From SIG452 sp045540295 (GTDB taxonomy: Bacteria; Bacillota; Clostridia; UMGS1840): a stretch of 32,504 bases of DNA. The DNA is taken from assembly GCA_045540295.1 (NCBI GenBank), contig JAZQGY010000035.1:1-32504 (forward strand), in the 5' to 3' direction. How positions within the stretch are numbered: position 1 is the stretch's first letter; every line of letters starts with the position of its first letter. The notes below the pieces were generated by a model. That model did not search any database. It was not told the origin of the DNA and worked only from the letters and a program-made list of their open reading frames with translations. The translations under genes and the position numbers were made by a program. Below are positions 1 through 5,850 of this stretch, piece by piece.

Positions 1-1
1 G

Positions 2-1417
2 TTTGTCTTCCTAAGACCGCTTGGCCTCCGACTTACCCTTTCCCGATCTGCGGCTACACTGTCCGGCGGTGAAAGTCAGCGTATTCGTCTGGCTACCCAG
101 ATTGGGTCTGCTTTGGCAGGGGTGTTGTATATACTGGATGAACCCAGTATCGGTCTGCACCAAAGAGACAACGAAAAATTGATTGAAACTCTTTTGAAAT
201 TGCGTGATGTGGGAAATTCCGTATTGGTGGTAGAGCACGACGAAGACACTATCCGTGCCGCAGACTATGTGTTTGACTTTGGTCCCGGCGCAGGGATTCA
301 CGGCGGCTATATCACCGCCGAGGGTACACCCGAAGAAATTATGAAGTCTAAAACCTCTTTGACCGGCGACTATCTTGCAGGACGAAAACAAATTCCCGTA
401 CCAAAAGAACGCCGCCCCGGAAACGGCAATTTTTTGGTTGTGAAAAACGCACGGCAGAACAATTTAAAAGGAATTGATGTGTCCATTCCCTTAGGCTGTA
501 TGACCATTGTGACGGGAGTTTCCGGTTCAGGGAAATCCTCTTTAATCAATCAGATTTTATATCAGGAATTATTTCATCACTTGAACGGCGGAAAAAGCCG
601 TGGCGGGTTGCACGACTCAATTGAAGGGATGGAGCATTTAGACAAGGTCATTGCCATTGACCAGTCTCCCATCGGCAGAACGCCTCGCTCCAATCCTGCC
701 ACCTATACCGGCGTGTTTTCCTTAATCCGTGACTTGTTTGCCGCAACCAACGATGCCAAAATGAAGGGCTACGGTCCGGGACGGTTCAGCTTTAATGTGA
801 AAGGTGGCCGTTGCGAAGCCTGTGAGGGAGACGGGATTGTAAAAATCGAAATGCACTTTTTACCCGATGTGTTTGTGCCCTGTGACGTATGTAAAGGCAA
901 GCGCTATAACCGTGAGACCTTAGAAGTCCGCTACAAAGGCAAAAACATTCACGAAGTGTTAGACATGACCGTGGAGGAAGGTCTGGAATTTTTCGAAAAT
1001 ATTCCTTCTATCAAGCGGAAGCTGCAGTTATTATACGATGTGGGACTTTCCTACATTAAATTAGGACAACCCTCCACCACCTTATCAGGCGGAGAGGCAC
1101 AGCGGGTAAAACTTGCCACCGAGCTTTCCAAACGACCCACAGGCAAAACAATCTATATTTTAGACGAACCTACCACAGGTCTCCATTTTGACGATGTGAG
1201 AAAGCTGATTGATGTGCTAAACCGTCTTTGTGACGGCGGCAACACCATCGTGATAATTGAACACAACTTAGATGTAATCAAAGTGGGTGACTATATCATT
1301 GATATGGGCCCCGAAGGCGGCGACGAAGGAGGCACCGTGGTGGCAACCGGAACCCCCGAAGAGGTTTCTAAAATAGAATCTTCCCATACAGGAAGATTCT
1401 TAAAAGAAAAGTTGTAG
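2..1417 (+). CDS. uvrA: UvrABC system protein A, C-terminal half (partial)
   Basis: ATPase subunit of the nucleotide-excision-repair damage sensor (UvrA2-UvrB), cytoplasmic. The frame is open to the left edge, so the N-terminal half is missing; about 471 of the usual 940 or so residues remain. Visible in order: the signature LSGGE and Walker B LDEPSIGLHQRDN of the first ATPase (about 56-165), Walker A GVSGSGKSS of the second (about 515-541), a zinc module CEAC...CDVC (about 814-900), signature LSGGEAQRVKLA (from 1081) and Walker B ILDEPTTGLH (from 1158). The first dozen codons read poorly against the family (RPLGLRLTLSR where VGLDYLTLSR is expected), perhaps an edge artefact. Its TAG stop is overlapped by a copy of the dispersed structured element. 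Identity is certain. Confidence 0.97.
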   Translation, partial: FVFLRPLGLRLTLSRSAATLSGGESQRIRLATQIGSALAGVLYILDEPSIGLHQRDNEKLIETLLKLRDVGNSVLVVEHDEDTIRAADYVFDFGPGAGIHGGYITAEGTPEEIMKSKTSLTGDYLAGRKQIPVPKERRPGNGNFLVVKNARQNNLKGIDVSIPLGCMTIVTGVSGSGKSSLINQILYQELFHHLNGGKSRGGLHDSIEGMEHLDKVIAIDQSPIGRTPRSNPATYTGVFSLIRDLFAATNDAKMKGYGPGRFSFNVKGGRCEACEGDGIVKIEMHFLPDVFVPCDVCKGKRYNRETLEVRYKGKNIHEVLDMTVEEGLEFFENIPSIKRKLQLLYDVGLSYIKLGQPSTTLSGGEAQRVKLATELSKRPTGKTIYILDEPTTGLHFDDVRKLIDVLNRLCDGGNTIVIIEHNLDVIKVGDYIIDMGPEGGDEGGTVVATGTPEEVSKIESSHTGRFLKEKL

Positions 1418-1516
1418 TCTTGAAAAACAGCGCCATTCCCACCAACCTCATCCTTCGCATACACTCGGTATAGCTCGGGTTCGGTTGATGTGACTTGCAT
1501 CTGTTTTTCTGCAACT
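1416..1516 (-). repeat. Dispersed structured element, copy A (lacks inner arm 1)
   Basis: Read on the minus strand, this is the same element as the copies at 1592, 21343, 26328 and 31590. Its start (AGTTGCAGAAAAACAGATGC) nearly matches the start of the 31590 copy. The terminal stem is GAAAAACAG/CTGTTTTTC with flanking AGT/ACT, and CAACC/GGTTG lies further in. Arm 2 is GCATAC (1457-1462) with GTATAGC (1468-1474), with one bulged base and the same five-base loop as the 26328 copy. Arm 1 is missing. On the plus strand it begins inside the uvrA TAG stop. Confidence 0.75.
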
Positions 1517-1541
1517 TTCCCTACAACACTCTCTTTAACAA

Positions 1542-1580
1542 AAAAGACGAAATTCAAAATGAATTTCGTCTTTTATTTTT
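1542..1580 (+). terminator. Bidirectional intrinsic terminator after uvrA
   Basis: A perfect 14-bp stem (1542-1555 with 1561-1574) has a 5-nt loop, a T-rich tail to 1580 and an A-run on the other side, so it can serve both convergent genes. The stem core AAAGACGAAATTC recurs in the terminator at 31540. Confidence 0.9.
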
Positions 1581-1591
1581 CTATTATGTAA

Positions 1592-1729
1592 GGCGATGAG
1601 AAATGAATGCAGAATTCGGAAATTGAATCAAGGCAACGCCTTGACGGAGCCCGAAGGCGTAGTGCCAGCGCACAGCATAATGGTACGCCGAGCGGTGAGA
1701 TTCACGGATTATGCGCAATTTCTCAAGCC
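1592..1729 (+). repeat. Dispersed structured element, copy B
   Basis: A 138-bp palindromic element. Outer stem: GGC and GAGAAAT at the left pair with ATTTCTC and GCC at the right (two short unpaired spacers); GCAGAAT then pairs with ATTATGC around one mismatch. Arm 1 is TCAAGGC/GCCTTGA with loop AAC (1628-1644). Arm 2 is GGCGTA/TACGCC (1656-1661 with 1684-1689), with an extended tip containing GTGC/GCAC. The conserved joins are CCGAAG before arm 2 and CGAGCGGTGAGATT after it. TA flanks both ends. It lies about 9 bp from the TAG stop of the minus-strand gene ending at 1739. Confidence 0.85.
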
Positions 1730-1738
1730 GTAATAGTC

Positions 1739-2968
1739 CTATATCCAATTATTGTATACTGCTATGGTCCCCACCACGTTTAGCATCATGCCGAAGATTG
1801 CAATAGGAATCTGGAATTTTTCCAGCTTGTCATCCTGATTCATCACCAAAAGAATGCCCAAAAAAGCGTAGGGCAAAGAATCCAGCACATAACGGTTTCC
1901 CCACTGGAACCCACCCATGGTTTTATGAGCGGTAAGGCATAAAAGATGCAAAAGAACAGTAGCGGGAATTAAAATTCTTACCAAGATGTTTTTTTGCTCT
2001 TTTTGAAAGAAAGATGCCACGGTGTAAATGGCATAAGAGAGAAATACGGGAATCACCAAATAAAACGCCCAGCCGTTAAATTTTGGGAATTGGACTACCC
2101 CTTGAGGATTCTTTTTAGGCCAATTCCAAAGAAGAGGGAAATTCTGCTTGATATAATCTAAATGAAATTGTCCTTTTTCGGCCTCGGTAAATTCGGGCAA
2201 ATAGTTATGTCCAAATTCCAAAAGGTTGCCAAAACGGAAGTAGTTAAGTAACATATAGCTTATGGCAATCACGATGGGTGCAATCGCCCATTTCCAGTAT
2301 TTTTTCAGCATCCCCCCAAAGGTGAGATTTTTCTTTTTCAACCCTTGGTATAAAATCACCAATAAGATGGGGGCGTAGAGTGCATTAAAGGGACGGCACC
2401 CCACACTCATTGCCCAAAAGGACAAACTGAAGCCACCTTTTCCCACCACTGCATAATAAATTGCCATCACGGAAAGGGTGAAACACAGATTTTGCGCAAT
2501 AAACCAAACCCAACCGTTCACGGTGACGAAAATAAGGTTGGTGCCAACTGTTAAAAACAGTGTCCAAAAAACGGCTGATTCATTGGATTTTTCGTAATGC
2601 CTTAACAAACGGAACACATAGTAAGCACCTAAAATACTTACTGCCACCGCAATCCAGCCGTCAGGAGTATTTTGTCCGAACAGCAGGGCAAAGGGAAGCA
2701 TCACATAGGAAGGAAAAGGGGGAAAGCTGCAAAAGAATTTGCCGCCAAACTGGGCAATTTCCAGATGGGAGTAGTTCTGCCCCAAGTCTAAATGTCCTTG
2801 TAGCCAACGGCAAGCCTGCAGAGTGTATGTATTATAGTGATTTTTGGTCCAGGGCCACATTCCCGTAAATGCCCAGACTACCCAATAGGCAGCAAAGATT
2901 CCAAGCACCACAGTCAGAAAAGAAAGCCATTCCTCATTTTTTGATTTTGTTAAACTTATCTGCTTCAT
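1739..2968 (-). CDS. Polytopic membrane protein, putative GT-C glycosyltransferase
   Basis: A 409-residue integral membrane protein with about ten hydrophobic segments. It resembles GT-C (PMT/mannosyltransferase-like) enzymes, which use polyprenyl-phosphate sugars on the outer face of the membrane. After the first membrane segment the exoplasmic loop has the recognisable pattern LQGHLDLGQNY...FGGKFFCSFPPFPSYVMLPFALLFG (about residues 58-95). No catalytic acidic pair could be assigned, so the enzymatic role is inferred. The start was chosen at 2968 because AAGGAG lies just upstream and the longer frame (to 3067) runs across the promoter. It is a monocistronic minus-strand gene with its own promoter (3015-3043). 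Substrate unknown. Confidence 0.6.
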   Translation of the reverse strand: MKQISLTKSKNEEWLSFLTVVLGIFAAYWVVWAFTGMWPWTKNHYNTYTLQACRWLQGHLDLGQNYSHLEIAQFGGKFFCSFPPFPSYVMLPFALLFGQNTPDGWIAVAVSILGAYYVFRLLRHYEKSNESAVFWTLFLTVGTNLIFVTVNGWVWFIAQNLCFTLSVMAIYYAVVGKGGFSLSFWAMSVGCRPFNALYAPILLVILYQGLKKKNLTFGGMLKKYWKWAIAPIVIAISYMLLNYFRFGNLLEFGHNYLPEFTEAEKGQFHLDYIKQNFPLLWNWPKKNPQGVVQFPKFNGWAFYLVIPVFLSYAIYTVASFFQKEQKNILVRILIPATVLLHLLCLTAHKTMGGFQWGNRYVLDSLPYAFLGILLVMNQDDKLEKFQIPIAIFGMMLNVVGTIAVYNNWI

Positions 2969-3014
2969 AAAAAAACTCCTTTTTGATAGGATTCTTTTCA
3001 AAGGGTACGGTTTC

Positions 3015-3043
3015 ATTGTACCACAAACTGCAAAAAATGTAAA
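3015..3043 (-). promoter_or_regulatory. Promoter of the membrane protein gene
   Basis: On the minus strand: TTTACA (3043-3038), 17-nt spacer, TACAAT (3020-3015). It is about 45 nt upstream of the start codon. Confidence 0.65.
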
Positions 3044-3051
3044 TATTATTA

Positions 3052-3082
3052 TAAAAAAAGACAACATCGGGTGTTGCCTTTT
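3052..3082 (-). terminator. Terminator of the cysteine-synthase-like gene
   Basis: On the minus strand the stem AAGGCAACA/TGTTGTCTT (one G-U pair, loop CCCGA) is followed by a run of T. It begins 6 nt after the stop codon. Confidence 0.85.
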
Positions 3083-3087
3083 TCCAA

Positions 3088-4017
3088 TTAGTCTTCAAAT
3101 AAGGGAGTGGAGAAATAACGTTCTGCGGTGTCGGGTAACACGGTCACTACCGTTTTTCCTTTGCCCAGTTTTTTTGCCAGCTTCATTGCTGCCGCCACGT
3201 TGGTTCCCGAAGAAATGCCACACATAATACCTTCTTTTGCGGCTAAGTCTTTGGAGGTCTGAATGGCTTCCTCATCCTTTACGATACAAATGTCATCATA
3301 AATACTCTGATTTAAAATGGCAGGAATCAAGCCGTCTCCAATGCCCATCTGCAGGTGGGTGCCGATGGAACCGCCGGACAGAATTGCAGCGTCTTCCGGT
3401 TCAACCGCCCAGATCGTCATATCGGGATTTTTCTCTTTTAAGGTTTCGCCGATCCCTGTAATGGTACCGCCGGTGCCGATACCGGAGCAGAAGCCATGAA
3501 TGGGACCGCCTACCTGTTCTAAAATTTCAACGCCGGTGCGTTTTCTCTGAATTTCCACATTGGCGGGATTTTCAAACTGCTGGGGCACAAACACATTGGG
3601 GTCTTCTGCCTGCATACGAAGCGCGGTTTTTAAGCACTCATCAATACAGTCACCGATGTTGCCTGCATCGTGCACCAAAATCACTTGGGCACCGTAATGC
3701 TTCACTAATTTTCTGCGTTCTTCACTAACGGAATCAGGCATAATAATTTTCGTTTGATAACCGCGAACCGCACCCACCAACGCAAGACCAATCCCCTGGT
3801 TTCCGCTGGTTGGCTCAACGATAATTGTGTTTTCGTTGATTAGCCCTTTCTCTTCGGCATCTAAAATCATATTGTATGCAGTACGGGTTTTGATAGAACC
3901 GCCCACATTTAATCCTTCAAACTTCACCAAAACTTCGGCGCTGTCTTCTTCCACCATCCGATTGAGTCGGATTAAAGGGGTATTCCCGATGGCATCTAAA
4001 ACGGTGTTATATATCAT
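3088..4017 (-). CDS. cysK: Cysteine synthase family PLP enzyme
   Basis: A 309-residue fold-type II PLP enzyme of the O-acetylserine sulfhydrylase family, which makes cysteine from O-acetylserine and sulfide in the cytoplasm. Seen: start motif IGNTPLIRL (10-18), Schiff-base lysine K43 in GGSIKTR, substrate loop TSGNQG (70-75), PLP-phosphate loop GTGGT (181-185), and CGISSGTNVAAA near the C-terminus. Two positions differ from textbook CysK: SIKTR rather than SVKDR, and TSGNQG rather than TSGNTG. The acceptor or donor could therefore be a variant such as O-phosphoserine or another thiol. Start 4017 has GGAAAGGAAA upstream; the longer frame to 4056 lacks a good site. No cysE or sulfur-assimilation gene is adjacent. 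Confidence 0.85.
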   Translation of the reverse strand: MIYNTVLDAIGNTPLIRLNRMVEEDSAEVLVKFEGLNVGGSIKTRTAYNMILDAEEKGLINENTIIVEPTSGNQGIGLALVGAVRGYQTKIIMPDSVSEERRKLVKHYGAQVILVHDAGNIGDCIDECLKTALRMQAEDPNVFVPQQFENPANVEIQRKRTGVEILEQVGGPIHGFCSGIGTGGTITGIGETLKEKNPDMTIWAVEPEDAAILSGGSIGTHLQMGIGDGLIPAILNQSIYDDICIVKDEEAIQTSKDLAAKEGIMCGISSGTNVAAAMKLAKKLGKGKTVVTVLPDTAERYFSTPLFED

Positions 4018-4054
4018 AGGTAAGTTTCCTTTCCATTCTTCATAAAACAAAACC

Positions 4055-4083
4055 ATTGTATCACGATTCTAAAAAAATTTCAA
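4055..4083 (-). promoter_or_regulatory. Promoter of the cysteine-synthase-like gene
   Basis: On the minus strand: TTGAAA (4083-4078), 17-nt spacer, TACAAT (4060-4055), about 38 nt upstream of the start codon. No S-box, T-box or other leader is visible. Confidence 0.75.
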
Positions 4084-4162
4084 TGTTTTTCCAAATATTT
4101 TATGTTTTTTTTAGGAAAAGGTGCCCCATTTTTAAAAATATTGGTAAAAAAATATAAAAAAA

Positions 4163-4191
4163 TTGACGGATACATTCTTTTATGTTATACT
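4163..4191 (+). promoter_or_regulatory. Promoter of the TRIC-family gene
   Basis: TTGACG (4163-4168), 17-nt spacer, TATACT (4186-4191), followed by a leader of about 50 nt and AAAAGGAG before the ATG at 4251. Confidence 0.8.
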
Positions 4192-4250
4192 GATAGAGCA
4201 TCTTAGGAAACTTCAGCATAGAATAACTTAAGAAAAGGAGAATCCTTACG

Positions 4251-4901
4251 ATGACAAATTTTATGAACATTATGGAATTTGTGGGAACCGTTTCCTTTGC
4301 CGTGTCAGGCGCATTGGTTGCCATTGACGCCAAACTGGATCTGTTCGGCGTACTGTTTGTGGCCTGTGTGACTGCAGTGGGAGGCGGAATTCTGCGAGAT
4401 TTGCTGTTGGGCATTCATCCACCCTTTATTTTCACCAACTACCACTTCTGTGTTGTGGCGATGGTTGTGGCAATTTTGGTATTTTTGATTGCCTATTTCC
4501 GACGGAACCAATTCCAGAAGTTCCGCCATCGGATTGAGGTTATCAACAACGTGTTTGATGCTTTCGGTCTGGGTGCTTTTACCGTGACGGGAGCAGCGGT
4601 TGCCTATGCTGCGGGACACGGTGACAACGGCTTTTTGGTGGTGGCAATCGGGATGATTACTGCTGTTGGCGGCGGTATCTTCCGTGATATTTTGACAAAC
4701 TCCACCCCATACGTGTTTAAAAAACACATTTACGCTCTGGCAAGTATCTTTGGTGGCATCACCTTTTATTTCTGCCGAAGAATTTTCCCCTCCGACGGAT
4801 GGGTAATCTTTCTCTGCGTGGGATTGGTGGTTGCAATTCGATTGCTGGCGACCAAATACCGTTGGAGTTTACCAAAAGTGCATACAGAGGAACCCAAATA
4901 A
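4251..4901 (+). CDS. TRIC cation channel family protein (UPF0126/YicG-like)
   Basis: A 216-residue membrane protein with about seven hydrophobic helices arranged as two homologous halves. Each half carries the family hallmark: AVGGGILRDLLLGIHPP (first half) and AVGGGIFRDILTNSTP (second half). Bacterial homologues form trimeric, probably monovalent-cation-conducting pores. Length matches the family (about 200-220). AAAAGGAG sits 10 nt before the ATG. It is a single gene with its own promoter; the physiological ion is not indicated by context. Confidence 0.9.
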   Translation: MTNFMNIMEFVGTVSFAVSGALVAIDAKLDLFGVLFVACVTAVGGGILRDLLLGIHPPFIFTNYHFCVVAMVVAILVFLIAYFRRNQFQKFRHRIEVINNVFDAFGLGAFTVTGAAVAYAAGHGDNGFLVVAIGMITAVGGGIFRDILTNSTPYVFKKHIYALASIFGGITFYFCRRIFPSDGWVIFLCVGLVVAIRLLATKYRWSLPKVHTEEPK

Positions 4902-5036
4902 AAAGGTTCATCCCCTGTATTATCATGCAGAACATAGCCTCATACCGTTTTTTCATAATAATCAGAAAAAACGATTGTAGCCGAATTCATTTTGCCGCTT
5001 TTTGGAAGGAAAAAATGCCATAATCCCAATTATCTA
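4902..5036. other. Intergenic gap with an A/T hairpin
   Basis: No gene was found. A perfect 9-bp inverted repeat, CGTTTTTTC ... GAAAAAACG, lies at about 4948-4975. It could act as a weak terminator for the TRIC gene but has no clean U-tail outside the stem. Confidence 0.4.
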
Positions 5037-5065
5037 TTGACAAATACACAAATTGATGGTAAAAT
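5037..5065 (+). promoter_or_regulatory. Promoter of the TetR-family gene
   Basis: A consensus TTGACA (5037-5042), 17-nt spacer, then TAAAAT (5060-5065). Confidence 0.8.
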
Positions 5066-5083
5066 ATTATCACCAAATCATTT

Positions 5084-5095
5084 GAACAAGTGTTC
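5084..5095. promoter_or_regulatory. Candidate operator for the TetR regulator
   Basis: Inverted repeat GAACA-AG-TGTTC, about 20 nt downstream of the -10 box and upstream of the regulator gene, a usual place for an autoregulatory operator. Inferred from position and symmetry only. Confidence 0.4.
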
Positions 5096-5133
5096 GACAA
5101 AATTTGTACTATTTTTAAGAAAGACCTGATTAT

Positions 5134-5697
5134 ATGAGCGCACAACGTATCAAAAACATTGAAAAAGATTTTTATGAACCGGCCTTTGCTTATCTGGTTG
5201 AAAATGGATTTGAGAACACGTCGGTTCGTGATCTTTGCAAAGCACTTTCACTGTCGCCGGGCAGTGTATACTACTGGTTTGAAAATAAGGATGATATTTA
5301 TATCAGTGTTGTTCAGTACGGGACCAAAGCAATTGCAGATCGGCTGTTTGAATTTGCATTTCGAACGATGCAAAACCCGAAAGAATTTTTCGATATCTTT
5401 CTCCGGAAGGTCAACGAATATATCCGGGAATTTCGCTTGATTTTTCAGGTAACTGCCAGTCCGGTTTACGGAAAAATGGTTCGTCATAAATCCATGAATT
5501 TCAAATTCTCCTACGACAAATATATTTCCAGACTTGCCGACATTCTCGGATGCTCCAACGAAAAAATTGCTCCAATCATTTATTTGATTATTTCCGTTCT
5601 TTCCGACTATGTTCTCTGGGAAGATTACGAAGTATCCAAAATGCAGATGGATTACCTGTATGAAATTATCAACAAACAATTCTTGCCTGCCGAATGA
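5134..5697 (+). CDS. TetR/AcrR-family transcriptional regulator
   Basis: A 187-residue one-component repressor-type protein. The N-terminal helix-turn-helix is clear (about residues 28-55: TSVRDLCKALSLSPGSVYYW, then FENKDDIY). The rest is an all-helical ligand-binding or dimerisation domain that I cannot assign to an inducer class. There is only a weak AAGAAAG site before the ATG. It sits directly upstream of the surface-protein operon (153 bp gap) and downstream of its own promoter and palindrome, so it may control itself and possibly the operon; the latter is inference. Confidence 0.85.
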   Translation: MSAQRIKNIEKDFYEPAFAYLVENGFENTSVRDLCKALSLSPGSVYYWFENKDDIYISVVQYGTKAIADRLFEFAFRTMQNPKEFFDIFLRKVNEYIREFRLIFQVTASPVYGKMVRHKSMNFKFSYDKYISRLADILGCSNEKIAPIIYLIISVLSDYVLWEDYEVSKMQMDYLYEIINKQFLPAE

Positions 5698-5850
5698 TTT
5701 CAAAACCTTACAACCCACAGTATCGTAAAAAAATTATATAAATGATTGCAAAAGATTCCTGTGCTTTCAACGAATGTCAATTCGGTTTCATCTCACTTGA
5801 TAAGCCTGAATCTGTTTTGCAATACACAAGAAGAAAGGAATAGCAAAACT

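Noticed and set aside
1291..1557. Minus-strand reading frame of 88 residues overlapping the uvrA 3' end
   Set aside because: It is made of uvrA antisense, element copy A and the terminator; no ribosome site or family resemblance.
4305..4727. Minus-strand frame of 140 residues opposite the TRIC gene
   Set aside because: Shadow of a well-supported gene; low-complexity composition without a start site or recognisable motif.
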